Positions 54,222 to 62,667 of a DNA stretch of 64,000 nt are shown here, one piece after another. The DNA is taken from assembly GCF_026239735.1 (NCBI RefSeq), contig NZ_JAPIVT010000001.1:310001-374000 (forward strand), read 5' to 3'. The first letter of the stretch is position 1. Each line of letters starts with the position of its first letter. The notes under the pieces are model-generated. The model was not told the origin of the DNA. It saw nothing but the letters and a program-made list of their open reading frames with translations, and ran no database searches. The translations under genes were made by a program, and so were the position numbers. The stretch comes from Pedobacter sp. MC2016-05. Its GTDB lineage: Bacteria > Bacteroidota > Bacteroidia > Sphingobacteriales > Sphingobacteriaceae.

Positions 54222-55415
54222 TTAATTTGCCTCTTCGGTTTGAATTAAGGGTGCTCTTCGTGATCCATCATACAACTCATATTCAAGCATTCTGCAGTCT
54301 AATTTTCCATTATAAAATTCGATTTTCCGAGAAGCTTTTAATCCGATTTTTTTAGCCAAATCTGGATTTCCAGTGAAAATATAACCTGAATAACCTTTGC
54401 ATTTGGTTTTCATAAAGTCGCCCATGCGTTTATAGGTTAATTCCAATTTGCTGTGAACACCCAAACGTTCGCCATATTCAGGGTTGAAAACGACCACGCC
54501 TTGTCCGCCTTCGGGCACCGGAGTAAGCTCGAAATCACAAACTTCAAATTCGATTAAAGTATCAACACCGGCTGTCTGGGCATTTCTACGCGTAACCTCA
54601 ATGGCATCTTCCGAAATATCAGAAGCAACAATTTTTAAATCAATATTTTTAATTACCTGATCTTTCAAAATTCTTCTTTCAGTGAAAAATTCCTGTTCAT
54701 CATAGCCTAAAATGTGCATGAAGCCATAATTCATCCGGTATAAGCCGGGAGCACGGTTTGTTGCTATTAATGCAGCTTCGATAGCCAGTGTTCCTGAACC
54801 ACACATCGGGTTAATGAAAGGCGATTTTCTATCCCATTTGGTAGCATAAATTGCTCCAGAAGCTAGTGCTTCAAGCATTGGCGCTTTCCCCGGAATTTTA
54901 CGGTAACCGTGTTTGGCCAAGGTTTCGCCAGAAGTGTCCATAAAAACATCGGCATCAGCATCTTTCCAGTACAAATGCACTACTGCTTTATTGGCATCAG
55001 AGCCAGAGTTAGGGCGAATGCCTTTTTTCTCTTTCATGCGATCGACAATCGCATCTTTAACTTTCAGATTGGCAAATAATGGTGTAGTAATATTTGGATT
55101 ATCCACATTGGAGGTTACCGAGAAATATCCTGCAAAATCGATTAATTCTTCCCATTCAATATTCTTAATTTCGTTATAAAGGTCATCAGGTGTAATGGCC
55201 TTAAAGCTTTTAATCGCATATAAAATCTGACTGGCGCAACGCAAGTTTAAATTTAGCTTGATACACTCTGTAAGGGTGATATTTAGCTCAAGACCGGTTG
55301 GAAAGGCTCTTTCTATTTTATAACCTAGTGCCGTAACTTCATCTTGTAAATAAGGAGAAAGGCGCTTATTGCAGGTAATAATTACCTTGCTTTTATTGTG
55401 GAAAACTTGCATCAT
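54222..55415 (-). CDS. THUMP-domain 23S rRNA (guanine-N2)-type methyltransferase
   Basis: A SAM-dependent RNA methyltransferase of about 397 residues with an N-terminal THUMP domain (VIITCNKRLSPYLQDEVTALGY) and a UPF0020/RlmL-type catalytic domain: SPFINPMCGSGTLAIEAALIA (motif I) and VVFNPEYGERLG (motif IV). Motif IV usually reads NPPY; here the second Pro is Glu. A longer frame to 55469 exists, but the MMQVFHNKSKVIITC start at 55415/55412 fits the family and leaves room for promoters toward the divergent DUF3127 gene. It likely modifies 23S rRNA. Confidence 0.88.
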   Translation of the reverse strand: MMQVFHNKSKVIITCNKRLSPYLQDEVTALGYKIERAFPTGLELNITLTECIKLNLNLRCASQILYAIKSFKAITPDDLYNEIKNIEWEELIDFAGYFSVTSNVDNPNITTPLFANLKVKDAIVDRMKEKKGIRPNSGSDANKAVVHLYWKDADADVFMDTSGETLAKHGYRKIPGKAPMLEALASGAIYATKWDRKSPFINPMCGSGTLAIEAALIATNRAPGLYRMNYGFMHILGYDEQEFFTERRILKDQVIKNIDLKIVASDISEDAIEVTRRNAQTAGVDTLIEFEVCDFELTPVPEGGQGVVVFNPEYGERLGVHSKLELTYKRMGDFMKTKCKGYSGYIFTGNPDLAKKIGLKASRKIEFYNGKLDCRMLEYELYDGSRRAPLIQTEEAN

Positions 55416-55483
55416 AATATATGCGAAGTTATCAATAAAATTATAGAGATTTGATTCTTTAAGGTACAATATTAGTATTAGTT

Positions 55484-55852
55484 ATGGAAATTAAAGGAAA
55501 AGTACACGAAGTAGGTGCAACGCAGCAGGTAAGTGAAACGTTTAAAAAACGTGATTTAATAGTAGAATACGCAGAAAATCCAACATACCCAGAATATATC
55601 CGTTTTGAGGCTTTACAAGATAAAACTGCATTATTAGATACATTTAAAGCGGGTGATGAGGTTGAGGTTTTCTTTAATTTACGTGGCCGCCCTTGGACAG
55701 ATAAAACAGGGAAAACGTCATATTTTAACAGTTTAGTGATTTGGAGAATCAATGCGATTGCAGCAGGCGCTCCGGCAGCAGCTACTCCAGCTTATGCAGC
55801 TCCGGTTGATGTGAGCAATACACCAGGTGAAGATGATGATTTGCCTTTCTAA
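55484..55852 (+). CDS. DUF3127 protein with SSB-like acidic C-terminus
   Basis: A 122-residue protein of the DUF3127 family: MEIKGKVHEVGATQQVSETFKKRDLIVEY, YIRFEALQDKTALLDTF, and VEVFFNLRGRPWTDKTGKTSYFNSLVIWRI suggest an OB-fold. After an Ala/Pro-rich linker the protein ends EDDDLPF, very like the acidic tip DDDIPF of single-stranded DNA-binding protein. This points to a role in nucleic-acid metabolism, possibly ssDNA binding with partner recruitment (inference). It has its own terminator. Confidence 0.9.
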   Translation: MEIKGKVHEVGATQQVSETFKKRDLIVEYAENPTYPEYIRFEALQDKTALLDTFKAGDEVEVFFNLRGRPWTDKTGKTSYFNSLVIWRINAIAAGAPAAATPAYAAPVDVSNTPGEDDDLPF

Positions 55853-55886
55853 ATAAAGAATCTTTTTAAGCAAACAATTTTGAACC

Positions 55887-55917
55887 ATGCCGAGGCTTTT
55901 GTCTCGGCATTTTTTTT
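55887..55917 (+). terminator. Rho-independent terminator of the DUF3127 gene
   Basis: ATGCCGAG (55887-55894) pairs with CTCGGCAT (55903-55910), followed by eight T (55910-55917). Confidence 0.92.
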
Positions 55918-56003
55918 CCCCCACCTTTGCTTAAATCTTCATTTACAATCAGATAAGTCATGTTAAAATATGTTAAAAACATGCTGTTAACTTAGCTATT
56001 CAG

Positions 56004-56011
56004 TATTTTTG
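56004..56011 (+). promoter_or_regulatory. -7 promoter box for the RprX-like kinase
   Basis: TATTTTTG matches TAnnTTTG 58 nt before the ATG at 56070. No exact TTTG occurs at the -33 position. Confidence 0.4.
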
Positions 56012-56069
56012 CTTCTGGTTTTAGGTTATATTGTAGTGCCTGAAAATAACTCGGCACAAAATCACATCA

Positions 56070-57899
56070 ATGAAAAAAAGGAGTTTTTGGTTTATTACTG
56101 TGTTGATGACGTTGGCTTTGCTCGGCGTTTTTGTGATGCAGTTGTATTACATCAAGGAAGCCTATAACTTAAAATCTCAACTGTTTGACGAACAGGTAAA
56201 TCAAACTTTAGCTACTGTAGTTAAAAAGGTAGAACGACTAAATGTTGCCAATCACATCAACAGGAAAGACGCCGAAAACAAATTAAAGCGTATTCAGGAT
56301 GCTCGACAAAGAGCACTCGATATTAAAGATTTAAGGCAGCAATATGTTCAGGAATCAGAATTGAGATTTGCCGAACGCGAAAATTTAATCGAAAATTATC
56401 TCAATCAACAGGATACTCTAATAAGAATGTCATTTCGGGCACCTAATGTAATTTCTGAACGAGAATTTCTTTCTATATCATCGCAAAATGGTAAAAGCCT
56501 TGATTTGCAAATGGATGCAATTGTGGATATGCGTAGCTTGGTTTTAAAAAGTTATAATATGCGTACAAAACCTTATGCCCCAGCGCCTAAAACATTTGAA
56601 TTTAAAAGTTTGCAAAGCCTGCCGGATACATTAAGATATTTGGTGTACGATCCTATAAATGCCAAACCATTAACCGTTAGTTTGCCAAAAATTCCTGAAG
56701 ATTTAGAAAAGAAATTTAAACGTGAGGATGAAATTGCCAGGAAAAAACTCGAAGTAAAAATTGCTGCTTTGGGTAAAGATACTTTGCCTTATTCTAGAAT
56801 GAGTTTAGTAGAAGATGTTTCCAAAGAGCTGGAAGAATCGAATATTCCGATTTATAAACGGATAAACTTCGAGGCGCTAGGCGATGTTTTAAAAGAAGAA
56901 TTGTTAACACATAATATCACTCAAAAACCTTATTATAAAGTTTCGCTGGCCAAAAAAGATTCGGTTTTGTTTATCGAAGCCTCGAATGCCAAGGGAGAGT
57001 TTTTGCCCGAAAACACCTATAAAACGCCTCTGTTTGGAAACGATTTATTCCGCGATCCTGGTACATTGATCGTCACTTTCCCCAATAAAAATTCGGCAAT
57101 TTTAGCCAACTTGAGTTTTACCCTGGCTACATCTGTGGGCTTATTACTGGTGCTGGTTTTTATTTTCTCTTATACGCTCTATGCCATTTTAAAGCAGAAG
57201 AAAATTTCTGAAATGAAAACTGACTTCATCAATAACATGACGCATGAATTTAAAACTCCGGTTGCAACCATTATGATCGCAAGCGAGGCACTAAAAGATC
57301 CGGAAGTTACTGAAGATAAAAGTCGGTTGAAACGCCTGGCTAATATTATTTACGATGAAAACGTTCGTTTGGGCAGCCATATTGAACGCGTTTTGAGTAT
57401 CGCACGGCTAGAAAAAGGGGAGCTGAAAATGGAGAACACAGAGGTTGATATGAACGACTTGATTGTAATTGTTCTGGACAGTATGAGTCTTCAATTGCAA
57501 AAAAGAAATGCGATTTTGAATATCCACACGGATGCTGAAAAATCTGCCGTTTTTGGCGATGAACTTCATTTATCAAATGTGCTTTATAACCTAATTGATA
57601 ACGCGAATAAGTATAGCTCCGAAACACCAGAAATTACAATCACAACAAGAAATACCAATAATAAACTGATCATAGAAATTGCTGACAAAGGCATCGGGAT
57701 GACCAAAGAACAATCTAAACGAATCTTTGATCAGTTTTACAGGGTGCCAACTGGTAACTTGCATGATGTTAAGGGATTTGGTCTTGGCTTAAATTATGTT
57801 CAGGATATTATAAAACAGGTTAATGGCAGCATCAAAGTGAATAGCGAAAAAGATAAAGGAACAAAGTTTGAAATATCGTTACCTTTATATCAAAGCTAA
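56070..57899 (+). CDS. RprX-like membrane sensor histidine kinase
   Basis: A 609-residue kinase. TM helix at about 6-24, a large periplasmic sensor of about 320 residues, TM helix at about 345-370, then the transmitter with His392 in NNMTHEFKTPVATIMIASEAL and motifs NLIDNANKYS, DKGIGM, FDQFYRVP and GFGLGLNYVQ. The periplasmic part has no recognised domain but is helical near the membrane. It is followed 151 nt downstream by an OmpR-type regulator. The layout resembles the RprX/RprY pair described in Bacteroides; the signal is unknown. Confidence 0.93.
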   Translation: MKKRSFWFITVLMTLALLGVFVMQLYYIKEAYNLKSQLFDEQVNQTLATVVKKVERLNVANHINRKDAENKLKRIQDARQRALDIKDLRQQYVQESELRFAERENLIENYLNQQDTLIRMSFRAPNVISEREFLSISSQNGKSLDLQMDAIVDMRSLVLKSYNMRTKPYAPAPKTFEFKSLQSLPDTLRYLVYDPINAKPLTVSLPKIPEDLEKKFKREDEIARKKLEVKIAALGKDTLPYSRMSLVEDVSKELEESNIPIYKRINFEALGDVLKEELLTHNITQKPYYKVSLAKKDSVLFIEASNAKGEFLPENTYKTPLFGNDLFRDPGTLIVTFPNKNSAILANLSFTLATSVGLLLVLVFIFSYTLYAILKQKKISEMKTDFINNMTHEFKTPVATIMIASEALKDPEVTEDKSRLKRLANIIYDENVRLGSHIERVLSIARLEKGELKMENTEVDMNDLIVIVLDSMSLQLQKRNAILNIHTDAEKSAVFGDELHLSNVLYNLIDNANKYSSETPEITITTRNTNNKLIIEIADKGIGMTKEQSKRIFDQFYRVPTGNLHDVKGFGLGLNYVQDIIKQVNGSIKVNSEKDKGTKFEISLPLYQS

Positions 57900-58050
57900 C
57901 ATCGGCGAATAAACATCATTGGTCGATACGTTGTATAAATGCGTTTAAAATTGAGTTATTATAGCAGACAACTTAGCAATTAAACCGTTGTACAAGTGCA
58001 GAATCAAACATTTACGGTAGAATGCTACCCGCGTCAATAAAATAACGAAA

Positions 58051-58746
58051 ATGAAAAAAATACTTCTGGTAGAGGACGATCCAAATTTAGGTTTATTGCT
58101 ACAAGATTATTTGCAGCTAAAGGGCAAATTTGATGTGGTGCTTTGTATAGACGGAGAAGAAGGTTTGCGGGCTTTTAATAAACAAAACTTCGACCTGTGT
58201 ATTTTAGATGTGATGATGCCTAAGAAAGATGGATTTACTTTGGGTAAAGATATTCGCAAAGTGAATGCTCAAGTGCCAATCATTTTTGCAACGGCAAAAA
58301 CCATGCTGGAAGATAAATCTGCCGCTTACGATTTAGGCGGCGATGATTATATCACCAAACCCTTTCGTATAGAAGAACTATTACTGCGTATTAATGCGAT
58401 GTTTAAACGAATATCGAGCAAGAGCGATGGGGCAGAAGAAGCACCTGAAACACAGTTTAATATTGGAAGCTATATTTTCGATTATACTACTCAAATCATT
58501 ACAAACGGCGATCAGCAGCAAAAACTTTCTACCAAAGAAGCAGAGTTACTCCGTTTGCTTTGCTTGAAAAAAAATACAGTTTTAACCAGAGAAGAAGCAT
58601 TATTGAGCATTTGGCACGACGATAACTACTTCAATGGACGCAGTATGGATGTTTTTTTGAGCAAACTACGTAAATACCTTAGAGGAGATTCGAGCGTTGA
58701 AATTATTAACGTTCATGGCAAGGGCTATAAATTGCTGGTGAGTTAA
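58051..58746 (+). CDS. RprY-like OmpR-family response regulator
   Basis: A 231-residue regulator. The receiver domain has pocket VEDDPNLG (7-14), Asp53 in LCILDVMMPKKDG, and Lys in YITKPFR. The C-terminal winged helix has LSTKEAELLRLLCLKKNTVLTREEAL, SMDVFLSKLRKYL and HGKGYKLLV. It should bind DNA when phosphorylated by the upstream kinase. The 151-nt gap suggests a possible internal promoter, but co-transcription is likely. Confidence 0.95.
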   Translation: MKKILLVEDDPNLGLLLQDYLQLKGKFDVVLCIDGEEGLRAFNKQNFDLCILDVMMPKKDGFTLGKDIRKVNAQVPIIFATAKTMLEDKSAAYDLGGDDYITKPFRIEELLLRINAMFKRISSKSDGAEEAPETQFNIGSYIFDYTTQIITNGDQQQKLSTKEAELLRLLCLKKNTVLTREEALLSIWHDDNYFNGRSMDVFLSKLRKYLRGDSSVEIINVHGKGYKLLVS

Positions 58747-58812
58747 ATAGAACGTTCAAAGGTTGGACTGTTGTAATATTGAGCTGTTTTGGTCGCTGAA
58801 ATGAATTCGACC

Positions 58813-58901
58813 TATCGGTTGGTGTCGCACCAACCGATATCTATGCAGAAGATCATTTAGTTTTATTGCCCAATTTTCAAGGGTCGGTGTGGATACCGAC
58901 C
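58813..58901. repeat. Two palindromic elements between convergent genes
   Basis: TATCGGTTGGTG (58813-58824) and CACCAACCGATA (58828-58839) form a perfect 12-bp inverted repeat with a 3-nt TCG loop. A second dyad, GGTCGGT (58882-58888) / ACCGACC (58895-58901), has a related GTCGGTGT core. Neither is followed by a T tract, so they are not classical terminators. They look like REP-type intergenic palindromes or the bidirectional end signal of rprY and mqnD. Confidence 0.6.
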
Positions 58902-58932
58902 ACTAGCATAAAATTGCTTCGAAAGAGCGCTG

Positions 58933-59778
58933 CTACAGATACAAATTTTCTTGAATTGGGGGAATGATGTTTCTTTCTTGTGCTAATTTAAACAAGGTAT
59001 CAACCGCTTTTCTGCCTTCTTCACCCAAATTTATGCTGTATTTGTTTACGTAAAGCTCAATGTGTTTGTACATCACGGCTTCATCCATAGCTTGCGCATG
59101 TTCTCGGATAAAATCGATGCCCGATTTAGGATGGGCAAATGCAAATTCTACCGATTGACGAATCAAGCGGTTGACCTTAAGCTGAACCTCTCTATCCAGA
59201 TTTCTGTTAATTACAATGCCACCCAAAGGGATAGCACAACCTGTTAGTTTTTCCCAATAATCACCCAAATCAACAGTTTTATTCAGGCCTTTATCTTGGT
59301 AGGTAAATCTGTTTTCATGGATAATCAAACCCAGATCTATTTGGTCTTCCAGCAAAGCTGATTCAATTTCAGAGAATACCATTTCCTGCTTATTTTGCAA
59401 TTGCGGATAGGCAATTCCAAGCAAGAAGTTCGCAGTGGTGTACTTTCCAGGAATTCCAATTCTTAACTCCGAACTCGGAATTTGGAAACGGGAATCATTT
59501 TCATCGAAAGGATTCTTACTAATTAAAAGCGGTCCAACGCCAAAGCCCAAAGCGCTTCCGGCATCCAATAAAGCATATTGGTTAGCCACATAAGCAAAAG
59601 CGTGAAAACTTAATTTAGTGATGTCGAGCTGTCCTTTCAACGCCTTCTGGTTAAGCGTTTCCACATCATCATAGGTTACTTCAAATTCTAAACCTTCGGT
59701 ATCAATTTTATGGTGAATTAGCGCATCGAAGATAAATGTGTCGTTTGGGCAGGGCGAAAAACCAAGTGTAAGCTTCAT
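58933..59778 (-). CDS. mqnD: 1,4-dihydroxy-6-naphthoate synthase (futalosine pathway)
   Basis: A 281-residue periplasmic-binding-protein-fold enzyme: LGFSPCPNDTFIFDALIHHKI at the N-terminus, LSFHAFAYVANQYALLDAGSALGFGVGPLLISK in the middle. It converts cyclic dehypoxanthine futalosine to 1,4-dihydroxy-6-naphthoate for menaquinone. It lacks a signal peptide, consistent with a cytoplasmic enzyme. It lies 41 nt downstream of mqnB in the same direction, so the two are an operon; mqnA, mqnC and later steps must be elsewhere. Confidence 0.93.
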   Translation of the reverse strand: MKLTLGFSPCPNDTFIFDALIHHKIDTEGLEFEVTYDDVETLNQKALKGQLDITKLSFHAFAYVANQYALLDAGSALGFGVGPLLISKNPFDENDSRFQIPSSELRIGIPGKYTTANFLLGIAYPQLQNKQEMVFSEIESALLEDQIDLGLIIHENRFTYQDKGLNKTVDLGDYWEKLTGCAIPLGGIVINRNLDREVQLKVNRLIRQSVEFAFAHPKSGIDFIREHAQAMDEAVMYKHIELYVNKYSINLGEEGRKAVDTLFKLAQERNIIPPIQENLYL

Positions 59779-59819
59779 GTTTTCAAAATTAACTACTGCA
59801 GAAAACTAATCCGTCATAA

Positions 59820-60446
59820 TCAGTTCATTTCTGATATAAAAGAAATAAGCCAATCATTTAAGTTTTTAATAGCTAAACCCATTTTCCAGTTGTCTTTGTT
59901 TCGGGGTTCTACATAATTTGATACACTTCTCACTTGCAAACAATCAATACTCTCTTGTTTACAGGCATAGAAAACTGCCGCACCCTCCATGCTTTCGGTG
60001 GTTGGATTAAGCCTCCTTTTGAGGTTTTTAATGCTTTTTTCATTTCCAGTAACACAGTTTACAGTAATTCCGGTTATGGGTGGTAAATCAATATTTTTTT
60101 TATACCTTGATTTAAAATGATTTTCGCCGAAACCAAGGTCGGTGATTGTTAGAAACTCATCGCCATTTTCAGCTCCAAGTTCAGCGAAAACGTCTTCGGT
60201 CACATTTAAAATACTCCCCAACTTCACACTCCGATCAAAACAGCCAGCAATGCCCACATTTAAAACCAAACGGTATTTGTTGGAATTTAAAAACTGTCCT
60301 AAAGAATAAGCGGTAGCAACCATTCCAACTCCCGTTATCAATAAATCGAAGTTTTTACTTTCGATAAAATCCCCTTCGGGCAAATTGAAATGCTGATAAA
60401 AAAATGTAACCTCGGCTTTGGTAGCGGCCACAACTAGAGTTTTCAT
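59820..60446 (-). CDS. mqnB: Futalosine hydrolase
   Basis: A 208-residue member of the nucleoside phosphorylase/hydrolase superfamily. Markers: TLVVAATKAEVTFFYQHF, LLITGVGMVATAYSLGQFL, NVGIAGCFDRSVKLGS, and the active-site helix ESMEGAAVFYACK. MqnB removes hypoxanthine from futalosine to give dehypoxanthine futalosine. Adjacent mqnD supports the call over a general MTA nucleosidase. It starts 102 bp from the divergent queD. Confidence 0.9.
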   Translation of the reverse strand: MKTLVVAATKAEVTFFYQHFNLPEGDFIESKNFDLLITGVGMVATAYSLGQFLNSNKYRLVLNVGIAGCFDRSVKLGSILNVTEDVFAELGAENGDEFLTITDLGFGENHFKSRYKKNIDLPPITGITVNCVTGNEKSIKNLKRRLNPTTESMEGAAVFYACKQESIDCLQVRSVSNYVEPRNKDNWKMGLAIKNLNDWLISFISEMN

Positions 60447-60501
60447 AAGGTAAATTTAAGGGATTCTTTTCATTAAAATGTCTTTCTTTAAGCTTTGGCC
60501 C

Positions 60502-60530
60502 TTTGGCTTAAAGCTTTATCAGTATATTTG
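60502..60530 (+). promoter_or_regulatory. Promoter of queD-folE
   Basis: TTTG (60502-60505), 17-nt spacer, TATATTTG (60523-60530). It lies inside the longest frame of queD, so the ATG at 60549, 18 nt further on, must be the start. Confidence 0.7.
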
Positions 60531-60548
60531 ACCCTTTATTTTATTGTA

Positions 60549-60959
60549 ATGATTTATATAACGAGAAAAGCATCATTTAATGCAGCACATAAACTTGCCA
60601 GACCCGATTGGAATGATGATAAAAATGCCGAAGTCTATGGCAAATGTGCCAACCCAAATTGGCATGGTCATAACTATTGGTTATATGTAACGGTTAAGGG
60701 CGAAGTAAATCCAGAAACGGGTTTTCTTGTTGATTTGAAGTGGCTTAAGGATGTAATGAATATTTATGTAGTTGATAAAGTTGACCATAAAAACTTAAAT
60801 CTTGACGTAGATTTTATGAAAGGGAAGCTGGCCTCTACAGAAAATTTAGCTATCGAAATTTGGAAGCAATTGGAAGCACCGATTGCAGAAAGCGGAGCGA
60901 TTTTACATTGTGTAAAAATTTACGAAACCGAAAATAATTTTGTTGAATACTTTGGTTAA
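60549..60959 (+). CDS. queD: 6-carboxytetrahydropterin synthase (QueD/PTPS family)
   Basis: A 136-residue PTPS-fold enzyme. Zinc-binding histidines are His14 (FNAAHKL), His39 and His41 (NWHGHNY); catalytic Cys33 is in YGKCANPNW, with VDHKNLN and a late Glu in KIYETENN. It makes 6-carboxytetrahydropterin for queuosine from dihydroneopterin triphosphate, the product of the neighbouring folE. The frame is open upstream to 60495, but the promoter lies inside that extension, so the ATG at 60549 is chosen; the [10 protein letters not shown] start also fits the family. folE follows by 14 nt. Confidence 0.92.
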   Translation: MIYITRKASFNAAHKLARPDWNDDKNAEVYGKCANPNWHGHNYWLYVTVKGEVNPETGFLVDLKWLKDVMNIYVVDKVDHKNLNLDVDFMKGKLASTENLAIEIWKQLEAPIAESGAILHCVKIYETENNFVEYFG

Positions 60960-60973
60960 AACCACCGAAATTA

Positions 60974-61609
60974 ATGAGCACTAAAAACGTATTAAAAGAG
61001 GAATCGATTGATGGCTATGTAAAAATAGACCGTTATAACGACGAGAAAATCGAAGCTGTTGCTACCCATTACAAAGATATTCTTGGTCAATTAGGTGAAA
61101 ACCCGGAGCGTGAAGGTTTGTTAAAAACGCCTGAACGAGTGGCTAAAGCACTGCAGTACTTAACTCATGGTTATGATTTGAAGCCGGATGAAATTTTAAA
61201 ATCGGCAATGTTTGAAGAAGATTATAGCCAAATGGTTGTGGTTAAAGATATTGAAGTATATTCAATGTGCGAACACCACATGTTGCCATTCTTTGGAAAA
61301 GCACACATTGCTTACATTCCAAACGGACATATTGTTGGGTTAAGCAAAATCCCCAGAGTGGTTGATGCTTTTGCCCGCCGTTTACAAGTTCAGGAGCGTT
61401 TAACGAACGAAATTAGAGATTGCATTCAAAATACTTTAAACCCGAAGGGCGTTGCAGTTGTAATTGAATGTAAACACCTTTGCATGGCCATGCGTGGCGT
61501 ACAAAAACAAAATTCAGTTACCACCACATCAGCTTTTACCGGTAGTTTTTTAAGCAATGATAAAACCAGGGCTGAATTTTTAAGATTAATTACGGCAAGT
61601 TTGGATTAA
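60974..61609 (+). CDS. folE: GTP cyclohydrolase I
   Basis: A 211-residue FolE. Zinc ligands appear in [22 protein letters not shown] and [11 protein letters not shown]; substrate-binding [20 protein letters not shown] and the C-terminal TTSAFTGSF are present. It converts GTP to 7,8-dihydroneopterin triphosphate, which supplies folate and, through QueD, queuosine. In an operon with queD (14-nt gap). Length is slightly below the E. coli enzyme, mainly at the N-terminus. Confidence 0.96.
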   Translation: MSTKNVLKEESIDGYVKIDRYNDEKIEAVATHYKDILGQLGENPEREGLLKTPERVAKALQYLTHGYDLKPDEILKSAMFEEDYSQMVVVKDIEVYSMCEHHMLPFFGKAHIAYIPNGHIVGLSKIPRVVDAFARRLQVQERLTNEIRDCIQNTLNPKGVAVVIECKHLCMAMRGVQKQNSVTTTSAFTGSFLSNDKTRAEFLRLITASLD

Positions 61610-61695
61610 AAAGTATCGAGTAGAAAGTACCTGGTATCAAGATAAGGCACTATAAATACGCTAATCGCCAGGCGCTTAATATCAAACGAATCATT
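61610..61695. repeat. Low-complexity spacer before fabD
   Basis: The 86-nt spacer contains CGCTAATCGC (61659-61668), the same 10-mer found in the gltX leader (3044-3053), and CAGGCGCTTAAT. It may be part of a family of intergenic words in this genome. Confidence 0.4.
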
Positions 61696-62577
61696 ATGAA
61701 AGCATATATTTTTCCTGGACAAGGAGCACAATTTGTAGGCATGGGTAAAGACCTTTATGAAAACCCACAGGCTGCAGCATTATTTGAAAAAGCAAATGAA
61801 ATTATCGGTTTCCGCATCAGCGATATCATGTTCGGCGGAACAGATGAGGAATTGAAACAAACCAATGTAACCCAGCCGGCAATTTTCTTACACTCTGCTA
61901 TTTTGGCAAAGGTTTTAGGTGATGATTTCAAACCTGATATGGTTGCTGGTCATTCTTTAGGCGAATTTTCATCATTGGTAGCTGCCAATGCTTTGAGTTT
62001 TGAAGACGGCCTGAAATTGGTTATTGCCCGTGCAAACGCCATGCAAAAAGCTTGTGAAGCCCAACCTTCCACTATGGCAGCTATTTTAGGCCTAGCTGAT
62101 GATGTAGTAGAAAGAATTTGTGCTGAAGTTGATGCAGTAGTGGTTCCGGCAAATTATAACTGCCCGGGCCAGTTGGTTATTTCGGGTAGCATTGAAGGAA
62201 TTGATTTAGCCTGTGCTAAATTAACAGAAGCGGGAGCAAAAAGAGCCTTAAAGTTAAATGTAGGTGGTGCTTTTCACTCGCCGTTAATGGAGCCAGCCAA
62301 AATTGAATTGCAGGCAGCAATTGAGGCTACAGCTATCTCGGCGCCAATATGTCCAGTTTATCAAAACGTAGATGCCAAACCTTATACTGATCCAGCCCAA
62401 ATAAAAGAAAATTTAATTAAACAATTAACGGGTGCGGTACGTTGGACTCAAACTGTTGAGAATATGCTGGCTGATGGTGCAACTGAATTTGTAGAAGTTG
62501 GGCCAGGTAGTGTTTTGCAAGGTTTAGTTAAAAAAGTTAGTCGTGAGATACAAACCAGTAGTGCTGCTATTGCTTAA
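61696..62577 (+). CDS. fabD: Malonyl-CoA:ACP transacylase FabD
   Basis: A 293-residue acyltransferase. PGQGAQFVGMGKDL at the start, the catalytic Ser87 in GHSLGEFSSL, the Arg in VIARANAMQ, the His in GGAFHSPLM, and FVEVGPGSVLQGL near the end. It loads malonyl onto ACP to start fatty-acid elongation. Other fab genes are not nearby. A strong terminator follows. Confidence 0.97.
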   Translation: MKAYIFPGQGAQFVGMGKDLYENPQAAALFEKANEIIGFRISDIMFGGTDEELKQTNVTQPAIFLHSAILAKVLGDDFKPDMVAGHSLGEFSSLVAANALSFEDGLKLVIARANAMQKACEAQPSTMAAILGLADDVVERICAEVDAVVVPANYNCPGQLVISGSIEGIDLACAKLTEAGAKRALKLNVGGAFHSPLMEPAKIELQAAIEATAISAPICPVYQNVDAKPYTDPAQIKENLIKQLTGAVRWTQTVENMLADGATEFVEVGPGSVLQGLVKKVSREIQTSSAAIA

Positions 62578-62601
62578 AACCTTTATACTATAAATTATTT
62601 T

Positions 62602-62638
62602 CAGCGCCATAAACAAACCGTTTATGGCGCTGTTTTTT
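62602..62638 (+). terminator. Rho-independent terminator of fabD
   Basis: CAGCGCCATAAAC (62602-62614) pairs perfectly with GTTTATGGCGCTG (62620-62632), 5-nt loop, followed by six T. Confidence 0.95.
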
Positions 62639-62667
62639 GTCAATATTTAATATCTTTATCAAAATCG

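Noticed and set aside
60495..60548. Upstream extension of the queD frame (extra 18 residues)
   Set aside because: It overlaps an exact promoter pair and does not fit the family N-terminus.
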